Shown here: in pieces, positions 31,817 to 40,380 of the stretch
How positions within the stretch are numbered: position 1 is the stretch's first letter
Layout: the number at the start of each line of letters is the position of its first letter
Assembly: GCF_030519475.1 (NCBI RefSeq)
Contig: NZ_JAUMKD010000009.1
Coordinates: forward strand, 124,001-188,000
DNA length: 64,000 nt
DNA from: Micromonospora sp. C28SCA-DRY-2
GTDB lineage: Bacteria > Actinomycetota > Actinomycetes > Mycobacteriales > Micromonosporaceae
Direction of reading: 5' to 3'
Notes under the pieces: generated by a model
What the model was told of the DNA's origin: nothing
What the model saw: the letters and a program-made list of their open reading frames with translations, nothing else
Database searches by the model: none
Translations under genes and position numbers: made by a program

Positions 31817-33760
31817 TCAGATGTCCAGGAACCGGACGTCCTTGGCGTTGCGCTGGATGAACGAGCGACGCGCCTCGACGTCCTCGCCCATCAACACGCT
31901 GAACAACTCGTCTGCGGTTGCCGCGTCGTCGAGCGTGACCTGACGAAGCGTACGGGTCGCCGGGTTCATCGTGGTCTCCCACAGCTCCGGGTAGTTCATC
32001 TCGCCCAGACCCTTGAACCGCTGGATGTCGTCCGGCTTGGCGTTCGGCTTCTTCTGCTGGCGCAGCGCGATCAGCCCGTCGCGCTCCCGGTCGGAGTACG
32101 CGTACTGCGCGTCATCGCCCTTCTTGTTCCACTTGATCTTGTAGAGCGGCGGGGCGGCCAGGTAGACGTGCCCCAGCTCCACCAGCGGTCGCATGAAGCG
32201 GAAGAGCAGGGTGAGCAGCAGCGTCTGGATGTGCTGGCCGTCGACGTCGGCGTCGGCCATCAGCACGATCTTGTGGTAGCGCAGCTTCTCGATGTCGAAG
32301 TCGTCGTGGATGCCGGTGCCCAGCGCGGTGATCAGCGCCTGGACCTCGTTGTTCTTCAGCACCCGGTCGATCCGGGCCTTCTCCACGTTGAGGATCTTGC
32401 CGCGGATCGGCAGGATCGCCTGGGTCCGCGGGTCGCGCCCCTGCTTGGCCGAGCCGCCGGCCGAGTCACCCTCGACGATGAACACCTCGGACTCGCGCGG
32501 GTCGGTGGACTGGCAGTCGGCCAGCTTGCCCGGCATCGAGCCGGACTCCAGCAGCGACTTGCGCCGGGCCAGCTTGCGCGCCTGCTGCGCGGCGATCCGG
32601 GCCCGGGCGGCCTGGGACGCCTTCTGGATGATGATCTTCGCCTCGGCGGGGTTCCGGTCGAACCAGTCGACCAGCCACTCGTTGCAGACCCGCTGCACGA
32701 AGCTCTTCACCGGCGTGTTGCCGAGCTTGGTCTTCGTCTGGCCCTCGAACTGCGGGTTGGCCAGCTTGACCGAGATGATCGCGGCCAGGCCCTCACGGAT
32801 GTCCTCGCCGGAGAGCTTCTCGTCGCCCTTGAGCAGCTTGCGCTCGGCGCCGTAGCGGTTCACCACGCTGGTCAGCGCGGCCCGGAAGCCCTCCTCGTGG
32901 GTGCCGCCCTCGTGGGTGTTGATCGTGTTGGCGAAGGTGTAGACCGACTCGCCGTACGACTCGTTCCACTGCATGGCGATCTCGACCGACATGCCCTCCT
33001 CCTCGGCGCCGAACTCGACCACCGTCTTGTGGATCGGGTTCTTCGAGGCGTTCAGGTGCCGGACGAAGTCGGCGATACCGCCCTTGTAGAGGAAGGTCAC
33101 CTCGCGCGGCTTGCCCTCCTCGTCCTCCGAGCGCTCGTCGAGCAGGTGGATGGTGAGGCCGCGGTTGAGGAAGGCCATCTCCTGGAGCCGGCGGTAGATC
33201 GTCTGGAAGTCGAAGTCGACAGTCTCAAAGACGGTCGGGTCGGGCCAGAAGGCCACCGCCGAGCCGGTGCGGTTGGTCGTCTCACCCTTCTCCAGCGGGG
33301 TCGGCTTGGAGTTGGTGTACTGCTGCCGCCAGACGAAACCGGACTTGTGGATCTCCACCGCCATCCGGGTGGAGAGGGCGTTCACCACCGAGACGCCGAC
33401 GCCGTGCAGACCGCCGGAGACCGCGTACGCCTTGCCGTCGAACTTGCCGCCCGCGTGCAGCACGGTCAGCGCCACCTCGACACCCGGCTTCTTCAGCTTC
33501 GGGTGCAGGTCGACCGGGAAGCCCCGGCCGTTGTCGGTGACCCGGACCCCGCCGTCGGCGAGCAGCACCACGTCGATGGTGTCGCAGTGCCCGGCCAGCG
33601 CCTCGTCCACCGCGTTGTCGACGACCTCCCACACGAGGTGGTGCAGACCACGCTCGCCGGTCGACCCGATGTACATACCGGGCCGCTTGCGGACCGCCTC
33701 CAGACCCTCGAGAACGGTGATCGACTCTGCGCCGTACTCCTGCTTGTCCTGCGCTGCCAC
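31817..33760 (-). CDS. gyrB: DNA gyrase subunit B
   Basis: 647-residue ATPase subunit. The start GTG 33760 (VAAQDKQEYGAESITVLEGLEAVRKRP) matches mycobacterial GyrB; 80 further in-frame upstream codons are arginine-rich non-coding-like sequence and are rejected. GHKL ATPase motifs: HHLVWEVVDNAVDEALAG (Glu/Asn), DNGRGFPVD and GGLHGVGVSVVNALS. The TOPRIM motif is EGDSAGGSAKQGRD, with DADVDGQHI for metal binding. C-terminal end GEMNYPELWETTMNP is typical. Confidence 0.98.
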   Translation of the reverse strand: MAAQDKQEYGAESITVLEGLEAVRKRPGMYIGSTGERGLHHLVWEVVDNAVDEALAGHCDTIDVVLLADGGVRVTDNGRGFPVDLHPKLKKPGVEVALTVLHAGGKFDGKAYAVSGGLHGVGVSVVNALSTRMAVEIHKSGFVWRQQYTNSKPTPLEKGETTNRTGSAVAFWPDPTVFETVDFDFQTIYRRLQEMAFLNRGLTIHLLDERSEDEEGKPREVTFLYKGGIADFVRHLNASKNPIHKTVVEFGAEEEGMSVEIAMQWNESYGESVYTFANTINTHEGGTHEEGFRAALTSVVNRYGAERKLLKGDEKLSGEDIREGLAAIISVKLANPQFEGQTKTKLGNTPVKSFVQRVCNEWLVDWFDRNPAEAKIIIQKASQAARARIAAQQARKLARRKSLLESGSMPGKLADCQSTDPRESEVFIVEGDSAGGSAKQGRDPRTQAILPIRGKILNVEKARIDRVLKNNEVQALITALGTGIHDDFDIEKLRYHKIVLMADADVDGQHIQTLLLTLLFRFMRPLVELGHVYLAAPPLYKIKWNKKGDDAQYAYSDRERDGLIALRQQKKPNAKPDDIQRFKGLGEMNYPELWETTMNPATRTLRQVTLDDAATADELFSVLMGEDVEARRSFIQRNAKDVRFLDI

Positions 33761-34276
33761 CCTCGGCCACTTTCTCGCGCCGTCCGCACCTGGGGGCGCG
33801 TCGGGCGCGGGTTCGGCGGACAGGACGCGACGTCGGCACGCGGACCGGCACCGGGCATAATTCCGGGGTACGGGTCGAACGCGCCGGTCGCCGCGGTTGC
33901 CCGCGGATCGCGATCGGCTCGACCCGACGTGGACGATGATCGCGGGCCGTGTCGGGCCCGTGTCTCGTCGCTCCGCACCGGGTCTTCGTCTCAGCCTCAA
34001 TCTTACTGTGCGCGGCCGACTAAACCACCACTCGGCACCCCCGCAGGGCGGCTGAGAATGCCGTAGCCGGCCGAATCGCGCTGTCTGCGACTCCCCCTAC
34101 ACGCCTGCCCCGGATCTTCGGCGGCGCCGCCCGACGGCCGCGGTGGACCGATCTCGCGGAGCGGGCCGCCGTGTCGTAGGTTGACGGCGCCGCCGGCGCC
34201 GGCCTTGATCTTTCCCGGCCGGAACCGGACGATCGACCCGATCGACCCGACTCGTGCTGCTAAGAGGTGACGCCAG
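33761..34276. other. gyrB upstream region, no gene recognised
   Basis: 516 bp between gyrB and the rightward 34277 gene. The stretch near 33990-34020 (TCTTACTGTGCGC, GACTAAACCACC) is less GC-rich and is the most likely place for the gyrB promoter, but I cannot fix a -10/-35 pair. No RNA or protein gene is visible. Confidence 0.4.
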
Positions 34277-34831
34277 ATGGGGCTGGACAACGTCGCGGTG
34301 CACTGGCCGCGGACCGGCCGCTTCTACGACCCGGTCGCGCCGGCCGAGTTCGTGGACTTCGGCGAGATCGTCGACATGCCGCGGATCTCCGCGCCGACCG
34401 CCGCGCTGGCGGAGCTGATCGCCAAGACCGGCACGGTCCGGGCGACCGCGTACACCGAGCTGGTGGATCTGCTGCTCGGCCTGGAGGGTGTGCTCTACGC
34501 CACGGACGCCGCCGCCGAGGACGAGGACCCGGTGATCGACCCGGACGGGTGCGCCTGGATCGCCGGCGGCATCGAGCGGTTCGTCGCCGGGCACCGCGAG
34601 CTCGGCGAGGAGGTGACCTTCGACTCGGTCAGCCGGGTGCTGCGCTCGCTGCTCGCCGACGGCCGCCTGGCCGAGCAGCAGCTGCGCTGGCTGGACAGCC
34701 GGCTCGACGCGCTGCGCGACGAGAGTGGCGCGCCGCCGCAGTGGACCTTCACCTGCGCCGAGCTGAGCGTGCTGGCCGCCTTCTACCGGCGCTGCGCCGA
34801 CCGCGGCTTCGCCGTCTACGCCGACGCCTGA
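34277..34831 (+). CDS. hypothetical protein in the recF-gyrB interval
   Basis: 184 residues, no known family. Acidic, soluble, probably helical: MGLDNVAVHWPRTGRFYDPVAPAEFVDFGEIVD, then a region with many charged helices (LADGRLAEQQLRWLDSRLDALRDE) and a C-terminal AELSVLAAFYRRCADRGFAVYADA. A good ribosome site (AAGAGG) precedes ATG 34277. It overlaps the convergent MarR-type gene by 16 bp at its 3' end. It points opposite to the replication-gene operon, as an insertion into it. Confidence 0.75.
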   Translation: MGLDNVAVHWPRTGRFYDPVAPAEFVDFGEIVDMPRISAPTAALAELIAKTGTVRATAYTELVDLLLGLEGVLYATDAAAEDEDPVIDPDGCAWIAGGIERFVAGHRELGEEVTFDSVSRVLRSLLADGRLAEQQLRWLDSRLDALRDESGAPPQWTFTCAELSVLAAFYRRCADRGFAVYADA

Positions 34832-35301
34832 CCCGGCCGGTCGTCGCCGGCCGTCGCGGCCCGGTTCGCCGCGGCGATCACCTCGGTGAGCACGGCGTGC
34901 AGGTGTCGCAGGTCCGCCAGCGGCAGCCCGAGCCGCGCCACGACCGCCGGCGGGATCTGCTCGGCGCGCGCCCGGAGGGCCTGGCCGCTGGCGGTGAGCG
35001 TGACGGCCAGGCTGCGTTCGTCCGACGCGTCCCGTTCCCGCCGTACGTAGCCGGCCGCCTCCAGGCGCTTGAGCAGCGGGGACAGCGTGCCGGGGTCGAG
35101 CTGGAGCAGGCGGCTCAGCTCCCGGACCGACAGTGGCGCGTACTGCCACAGGGCCAGCATGACCAGGTATTGCGGGTGGGTCAGCCCCATCGGCTCCAGC
35201 AGCGGGCGGTAGACCGCCACCACGCCCCGCGCCGCGACGGAGAGGGCGAAGCACACCTGCTCCTCCAGCGCCAGGGGATCCCCGTCGAGCTGGTCGGGCA
35301 C
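34816..35301 (-). CDS. MarR-family transcriptional regulator
   Basis: 161 residues with the MarR winged helix: LTHPQYLVMLALWQYAPLSVRELSRLLQLDPGTLSPLLKRLEAAGYVRRERDASDERSLAVTLTASG, including the DERS/LTxxG wing. The OhrR-type sequence (PLLEPMGLTHPQYLVMLALW) suggests the organic-hydroperoxide subgroup, but no conserved N-terminal cysteine other than in EEQVCFALSVAARG is obvious; that Cys sits at the OhrR sensing position. GTG 35301 has GGAGG seven bases upstream. It is divergent from a small gene across a TTGGT/ACCAA operator. Confidence 0.88.
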   Translation of the reverse strand: MPDQLDGDPLALEEQVCFALSVAARGVVAVYRPLLEPMGLTHPQYLVMLALWQYAPLSVRELSRLLQLDPGTLSPLLKRLEAAGYVRRERDASDERSLAVTLTASGQALRARAEQIPPAVVARLGLPLADLRHLHAVLTEVIAAANRAATAGDDRPGQASA

Positions 35302-35329
35302 CGGTGAACCTCCTCGTCGTCGTTGCGAT

Positions 35330-35353
35330 GGTACCAACGATTGGTGTACCAAT
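35330..35353. promoter_or_regulatory. MarR-type operator dyad
   Basis: ATTGGT-GT-ACCAAT (35340-35353) is a perfect dyad, preceded by another half element GGTACCAA (35330-35337). It lies in the divergent interval between the MarR gene and the 35389 gene. Control of both by the MarR protein is inferred. Confidence 0.55.
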
Positions 35354-35388
35354 TATTTGCACAGCAACTGCCGCGGAGAGGCGAGGCG

Positions 35389-35616
35389 ATGAGCGCGGAG
35401 AAGCCGAACCCCAAGGCCCCGGGCGAGGGTGGCCGCCTGATGGCCTTCGCCTTCCGGCACCTGGCCGGCCCGCCCGAGGTTCAGGGCGCGGTGCAGGGCG
35501 GCTCGGACCAGGCCCGCGAGGCGTGGAAGCGGGACCTGGAGCGCCGCAAGCAGTGGAGTCGCGAGCAGCGGGAACGCAAGCGCGCCGAGCGGGCGGCCCG
35601 GCGCGCCGGGGGCTGA
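35389..35616 (+). CDS. small charged hypothetical protein
   Basis: 75 residues, strongly basic and helical at the C-terminus (REAWKRDLERRKQWSREQRERKRAERAARR). No family recognised. ATG 35389 has GAGAGG upstream and is preferred to an in-frame ATG at 35323 that overlaps the MarR operator. Divergent from, and probably regulated by, the MarR protein. It ends 3 bp from the DUF721 gene stop. Confidence 0.6.
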   Translation: MSAEKPNPKAPGEGGRLMAFAFRHLAGPPEVQGAVQGGSDQAREAWKRDLERRKQWSREQRERKRAERAARRAGG

Positions 35617-35619
35617 GCG

Positions 35620-36225
35620 TCAGCCGTAGGTGTCCCGCGGCCCGCGGCCGCGGACCCGGCGCGGCCCGCGCGACCAGGACGGCGCCGCCGGGCCGTGGAT
35701 GTGCAGCTTGCGTACCACGTTGTGGCCCACCTCGCGGCCGATCTGCTGCAACAGCGAACCGGCGAGCAGGCGCAACTGGGTGGCCCAGGCGGTCGAGCGC
35801 GCCTCCACGGTCAGCTCGCCGTCCTCCAGCTTGACCGGGCGGCTGTGCTGGGCGACCTCCGGCCCGACCACCCGCTCCCAGGCCCCGAAGACCGTCGCCT
35901 CGGCGGCCGGCTGCTGCCAGCCGCGCGCCTTCACCAGCCGGTCGAGCACCGCGCCGAGCGGCTGCGGGTCGCGCGGGTCCGGGCCCGGGCCCGAGTAGCC
36001 GCGCAGCCGCCGCTGCTGCCCGCCGGCGCCGTCGCCGCTGCCACCGGGGGTACGCCGGCGGGTTCGCGCCGCCGCCTCCCGGCGGGCGCGGGCCGCGTCG
36101 AGCACCGCCCGGGCCAGCTCCGGCCCCGACGCGCCGCCCTCGACCGCCCCGGCCCCCGGCCCGCCGCCCTCGGCCGCCGCCGGTGTGCCGGCCGTCCCGC
36201 GCGGCGGCTCCGCCTCATCCGACAC
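35620..36225 (-). CDS. DUF721 protein (DciA-like helicase operator)
   Basis: 201 residues. The first ~85 are disordered (Gly/Ala/Pro/Arg). The DUF721 domain follows: PQPLGAVLDRLVKARGWQQPAAEATVFGAWERVVGPEVAQHSRPVKLEDGELTVEARSTAWATQLRLLAGSLLQQIGREVG. DciA proteins load the replicative helicase in bacteria without DnaC, and the domain is next to recF in actinobacteria. Its ATG lies inside the recF end (overlap 36215-36225), so it is translationally coupled. Confidence 0.88.
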   Translation of the reverse strand: MSDEAEPPRGTAGTPAAAEGGGPGAGAVEGGASGPELARAVLDAARARREAAARTRRRTPGGSGDGAGGQQRRLRGYSGPGPDPRDPQPLGAVLDRLVKARGWQQPAAEATVFGAWERVVGPEVAQHSRPVKLEDGELTVEARSTAWATQLRLLAGSLLQQIGREVGHNVVRKLHIHGPAAPSWSRGPRRVRGRGPRDTYG

Positions 36226-37348
36226 GGCGCACCGTCCCCTCGCCCACCTCGTAGCGGGTGCCGCGCAGGGTCGCCGGCACGTCGTCGTCCACCGCGCAGG
36301 TGACCAGTAGCTGGCTGGCCCCGCCGACCAGCTCCGCCAGCCGTTCCCGCCGGCCGGCGTCCAGCTCGGCGAAGACGTCGTCGAGCACCAGCACCGGCTC
36401 GATCCCGTCCGAGCGGAGCAGGTCGTAGCCGGCCAGCCGCAGGGCCAGCGCGTACGACCAGGACTCGCCGTGGCTGGCGTAGCCGCGGGCGGGCAGCGGG
36501 CCGAGGGTCAGGGTGAGGTCGTCGCGGTGCGGGCCGACCAGCGTGGTGCCCCGCTCGATCTCCGCCGACCGGGACTCGGCGAGCGCCGCGGTCAGCGCCT
36601 CCGCCAGCACCGCCCGGTCGCTGGTCGGCTCGGGCAGCTCCACCGACGGCCGGTACGCGATGCCGGCCGCGCCCCGGCCGGCGGCCACCGCGTCGTACGC
36701 CTTGGTCACGTGCGGGGCCAGCGCGGCGACCAGCTCCAGCCGGCCGGCGAGCAGCTCCGCGCCGTGCCGGGCGAGGTGGGTGTCCCAGACCGCCAGGGTG
36801 GACAGGTCCCCGCCCCGCGAGCCGCCCGTCTTGCGGGCCAGGTAGGCCGTCCGCAGCAGGGCGTTGCGCTGCTTGACCACCCGGTCGTAGTCGGCGCGCA
36901 CCCCGGCGTACCGGGGCTGCCGGCTGACCAGCAGGTCGTCCAGGTAGCGGCGGCGCTCGGCCGGGTCGCCCCGGACGAGTTCCAGGTCCTCCGGGGCGAA
37001 GAGCACCAGCCGCAGCGCGCCGAGCACGTCCCGGGCCCGGCGGGCCGGTGACCGGCCGAGCCGGGCCCGGTTCGCCTTGCCCGGCACGATCTCCAGCTCG
37101 ACCAGCAGCTCGCGTCCCTCGTGCACCACGGCGCACCGGATCACCGCCGAACCGGCGCCCATCCGCACCAGCGGGGCGTCCGTGGCGACCCGGTGCGAAT
37201 CCAGGGTCGCCACGTAGCCGAGCGCCTCGACCAGGTTGGTCTTGCCGACGCCGTTCGGCCCGACCAGGACGTTCGCCCCCGGTTCGAGGTCGACGCCGAC
37301 CCGCTCGTACGAGCGGAAGTCGACCAGTTCGAGCCGGCGGACGTACAC
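36215..37348 (-). CDS. recF: DNA replication and repair protein RecF
   Basis: 377-residue SMC-like ATPase that helps RecA load at gaps. Walker A is VGPNGVGKTNLVEAL near residue 32, signature SHGESWSYALALRLAGYDLLR and Walker B EPVLVLDDVFAELDAGRR, which are typical of RecF. It starts with GTG 37348 (MYVRRLELVDFRSYERV). A TGTGGATAC DnaA-like site lies just before the start. Downstream of gnd in the dnaN operon. Confidence 0.97.
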   Translation of the reverse strand: MYVRRLELVDFRSYERVGVDLEPGANVLVGPNGVGKTNLVEALGYVATLDSHRVATDAPLVRMGAGSAVIRCAVVHEGRELLVELEIVPGKANRARLGRSPARRARDVLGALRLVLFAPEDLELVRGDPAERRRYLDDLLVSRQPRYAGVRADYDRVVKQRNALLRTAYLARKTGGSRGGDLSTLAVWDTHLARHGAELLAGRLELVAALAPHVTKAYDAVAAGRGAAGIAYRPSVELPEPTSDRAVLAEALTAALAESRSAEIERGTTLVGPHRDDLTLTLGPLPARGYASHGESWSYALALRLAGYDLLRSDGIEPVLVLDDVFAELDAGRRERLAELVGGASQLLVTCAVDDDVPATLRGTRYEVGEGTVRRVG

Positions 37349-37364
37349 AGGCTGTGGATACCGC

Positions 37365-38237
37365 TCAGCGCTTGCGGACGGCGTGCCCGCCGAACTGCTG
37401 GCGCAGCGCGGCGACCGCCTTCATGGCCGGCGAGTCGTCCTGCCGGGACGCGAACCGGGCGAAGAGCGAGGCGGTGATGACGTTCAGCGGCACGGCGAGC
37501 CGGACCGCCTCGTCCACCGTCCAGCGGCCCTCGCCGGTGTCCTCGGTGTAACCGCTCAGCTCGGCCAGCTCCGGGTCCTCGTCGAGGGCCCGGTCGAGCA
37601 GGTCGAGCAGCCAGGAGCGGACCACGGTGCCCTCGCGCCAGGACTTGAACACCCCGGGCACGTTGGTCACCAGCTCGGACGCGGCCAGCAGCTCGTAGCC
37701 CTCGGCGTAGGCGTGCATCAGGCCGTACTCGATGCCGTTGTGCACCATCTTGGCGTAGTGCCCGGCGCCGACCGGCCCGGCGTGCACGAAGCCGAACTCG
37801 CCCGCCGGCTTGAGCGCCTCGAAGATCGGCATGAGTCGCTCGACGTGCTCCTGGGCGCCGCCGACCATCAGCGCGTAGCCGTTCTGCCGGCCCCACACAC
37901 CACCGGAGACGCCGACGTCGAGGTAGCCGATGCCGCGGTCGTTGAGCCGCTCGGCCCGGGGCGCGTCGTCGCTGAACCGCGAGTTGCCGCCGTCGATGAT
38001 GATGTCGCCCTCGCCGAGCACGTCGGCGAGCTGGTCGATGGTGGTGTCGGTGACCCCGGCCGGGACCATCACCCAGACCGCGCGCGGCGACTCCAGCTTC
38101 TCCGCCAGTTCCGCCAGGGAAGCGACGTCGCTCAGCTCCGCGTTGTGGTCGAAACCGACCACCTCGTGGCCGGCGGCGCGCAACCGCTCGCGCATGTTGC
38201 CGCCCATCCGGCCGAGTCCTACCAGGCCGAGCTGCAT
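37365..38237 (-). CDS. gnd: 6-phosphogluconate dehydrogenase, decarboxylating (YqeC type)
   Basis: 290-residue short-form enzyme of the oxidative pentose-phosphate pathway: 6-phosphogluconate to ribulose 5-phosphate with CO2. N-terminal GLVGLGRMGGNMRERLRAAGHEVVGFDHN binds the nucleotide, GGNSRFSDD is the substrate loop, GGVWGRQNGYALMVGG follows, and HAGPVGAGHYAKMVHNGIEYGLMHAYAEGYELL holds the catalytic Lys. GGAGG lies before ATG 38237. Its placement between dnaN and recF is typical of many actinomycetes. Confidence 0.95.
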   Translation of the reverse strand: MQLGLVGLGRMGGNMRERLRAAGHEVVGFDHNAELSDVASLAELAEKLESPRAVWVMVPAGVTDTTIDQLADVLGEGDIIIDGGNSRFSDDAPRAERLNDRGIGYLDVGVSGGVWGRQNGYALMVGGAQEHVERLMPIFEALKPAGEFGFVHAGPVGAGHYAKMVHNGIEYGLMHAYAEGYELLAASELVTNVPGVFKSWREGTVVRSWLLDLLDRALDEDPELAELSGYTEDTGEGRWTVDEAVRLAVPLNVITASLFARFASRQDDSPAMKAVAALRQQFGGHAVRKR

Positions 38238-38286
38238 CTGCTCCTACCTCCGTCGTGCGTTCTCTGGGGTGTTCTCCGGGGCGCGA

Positions 38287-39420
38287 TCAGCGGGAAACCC
38301 GGATCGGCATGATGAGGTACCGGTACCCAGGGATGACCTCGCCATCCTCGCCCGCCGGCGAAATCACCGCGGGCTTGAACGCGTCGACGAACGAGAGCAC
38401 GGCGTACTGGGCCCCGAGGTTGGCGAGGCCGTCGATCAGGTACTGCGGGTTGAAGCCGATGGTCAGCGGCTCGCCGGTGAAGGTGGCCTCCATGGCCTCG
38501 CTGGCCCGCGCCTCCTCGGTGCCGCCGGCCTCGACCACCAGCCCGTCGGCGCTGAAGCTGAGCAGCACCGGGGTGGTCCGCTCGGCGACCAGCGCGACCC
38601 GCTTGACCACCTCGACCAGGGCGCTGACCGGCACCCGGGCCTCGGCGTTGTGGCTGGCCGGGAAGAGCGAGCGCACCGGCGGGTAGTTGGCGCCGTCGAG
38701 CAGCCGACTGGTGGTGCGCCGGGTGCCGCCGGCGAAGCCGATCATGCCCTCGCCGGCACCGCCCTGGGACAGCGCCATGGTCACCTCGCCGCCGAGCGGG
38801 CCGAGCGCCTTGGCGGTGTCGTGCAGCGTCCGCGCCGGCACCAGCGCGTTGATGCTGATCTCCGGGTCGTCCGGGTTCCACTGCATCTCGCGCAGGGCGA
38901 GGCGGTAGCGGTCGGTGGCGAGCATGGCCAGCGTGCTGCCGGAGAGCTCGATCCGGACACCGGTCATCATCGGCAGCGTCTCGTCCCGGCCGGCGGCCAC
39001 GGCCACCTGGGCGACGGCGGCGGCGAACGCGGCCGCGTCGACGGTGCCGGCGCTCTCCGGCATCTCGGGCAGCGACGGGTAGTCCTCCACCGGCATGGTG
39101 GGCAGGGTGAACCGGGCGCTGCCGCAGACCAGTTCGAGGTGCGCGCCGACGGCGGCGATGTCCACCGGCTTGGCCGGCAGCGCCTTGGTGATCTCGGCGA
39201 GCAGCCGGCCGGAGACCAGCGCGGCCCCGTCGGCGTCCCCCTGCACCTCGACGGTGACCTGGCTGGAGACCTCGTAGTCGAACCCGGAGACCTGCAGGTT
39301 GCCGTCGGTCACCCGGAGCATCACGCCGGCCAGCACCGGTACGGACGGCCGGTTGGGCAGGCTCTTCGCGGTCCAGGCCACGGCCTCGGCGAGCGCGTCG
39401 CGCTCCACTCGGAACTTCAT
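38287..39420 (-). CDS. dnaN: DNA polymerase III beta subunit (sliding clamp)
   Basis: 377-residue ring clamp for the replicative polymerase. It begins MKFRVERDALAEAVAWTAKSLPNRPSVPVLAGVML and has LKVSGFDYE-type (LQVSGFDYEVSS) and LLDGANYPPVRSLFP segments and a C-terminal YRYLIMPIRV end. ATG 39420 has GGAGG seven bases upstream and was chosen over an in-frame start at 39525 that adds a non-conserved basic tail. Transcribed away from oriC; first gene of the dnaN-gnd-recF-DUF721 operon. Confidence 0.98.
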   Translation of the reverse strand: MKFRVERDALAEAVAWTAKSLPNRPSVPVLAGVMLRVTDGNLQVSGFDYEVSSQVTVEVQGDADGAALVSGRLLAEITKALPAKPVDIAAVGAHLELVCGSARFTLPTMPVEDYPSLPEMPESAGTVDAAAFAAAVAQVAVAAGRDETLPMMTGVRIELSGSTLAMLATDRYRLALREMQWNPDDPEISINALVPARTLHDTAKALGPLGGEVTMALSQGGAGEGMIGFAGGTRRTTSRLLDGANYPPVRSLFPASHNAEARVPVSALVEVVKRVALVAERTTPVLLSFSADGLVVEAGGTEEARASEAMEATFTGEPLTIGFNPQYLIDGLANLGAQYAVLSFVDAFKPAVISPAGEDGEVIPGYRYLIMPIRVSR

Positions 39421-39597
39421 CAATGCCTCCGCGTCGACGTCAGCGACAACTCTCTCATGCCGACCGCTGCCTGCCGACCCGCCTGACGGTGCGGGTACCC
39501 ATCGCACCTTAGGGCGCGTGGGCATCGGCTGTGCGCCCGACCCCGTGGATCCCGGTGCCGGCCCGGCCGCCCTCGGCGGTCTCCGGCCCGATCCACA

Positions 39598-40050
39598 GAA
39601 AGTCCAACGGTGATGATTGGTTTTTGTTCTTTCAGAAGAGATAACTCATCGTCTTCATCGCACCTGTGCAAACTGTGGAGAACCGGCGTCCGCGCAGGTC
39701 AGACAGGTTATCCACCGGTGGTTTCGCTGTGGAGAACCAGGGGTACAACCCGTGTTCTGGTCCACAGGCCGCCCGGTCCACCGGGTTGTCCACGGTTGTC
39801 CACCGGTTGTCCACCGGTAATCCACCGACTTCCTCCCCAGCCCTGTGGACCGGCGACGACGGCTCGACCGGCGTCATCCCCAGAACCTTCAACAGCCCGC
39901 CCACAGGCCGACCGTCCGCGGTGGACAACGGAGCGGTTGTCCCCAGGCGTCCACAGCGTCGTCCCCAGGGTTTCTCCACAGGCTGTGGGTAACCGGGTCC
40001 GGACGGAGCGTGGTTTTCCACCGGCGGTGGACAACGAGCTGTGGACAACG
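39598..40050. other. chromosomal replication origin oriC
   Basis: Intergenic dnaN-dnaA region (39421-40380). An AT-rich segment (about 39601-39660, with GGTTTTTGTTCTTTC) is the likely unwinding element. DnaA boxes: plus strand TTATCCACC 39708, TTGTCCACG 39786, TTGTCCACC 39796 and 39807, TAATCCACC 39818, TTGTCCCCA 39937, TTCTCCACA 39972, TTTTCCACC 40014; minus strand at 39674, 39728, 39844, 39920, 39984, 40026 and the perfect TTGTCCACA at 40040-40048. The four boxes from 39786 are spaced 10, 11 and 11 bp, in helical phase. Box sequence and density match actinomycete origins. Confidence 0.95.
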
Positions 40051-40277
40051 AGGCGGTGCGGTGGATGGTCACGGCTTCGATGCTGTGGTCTCGACCTCGT
40101 CGAGGGTCAAGTCCCGCGCCCGCGTGGACCGCCCGGACTCGGTGGATGACGCGGTGCGAACGCCGGAGTGGCCGGGCGTGTGCGTCGCTGGGCACGTGCG
40201 TCGGGCGGGATGCGTGCGTCGCCCGGCACCGTCGGCACGCTCCGGCGGCGGGCGCCGTGGTCGGCCGGGCACGGAAA

Positions 40278-40303
40278 CGCCCGGCCAGCAGCCTGGCCGG
40301 GCG
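40278..40303 (-). terminator. rho-independent terminator of dnaA
   Basis: CGCCCGGCCAG (40278-40288) and its exact complement (40293-40303) form an 11-bp stem with a CAGC loop. On the minus strand the stem is followed by TTTCC. It lies about 75 bp past the dnaA stop. Confidence 0.75.
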
Positions 40304-40380
40304 CGGTCACGTCTCGGGCGTACGCGACGACGGCTTCAGCTCGGCGCGTCCGACGCCGCGCTGCGACCCGAAGCCGTCGC

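Noticed and set aside
33761..34000. 80-codon N-terminal extension of GyrB
   Set aside because: Arginine-rich and unlike any GyrB; the GTG at 33760 gives the normal family start.
31781..34066. Long plus-strand frame opposite gyrB
   Set aside because: Shadow of gyrB, whose motifs are unambiguous.
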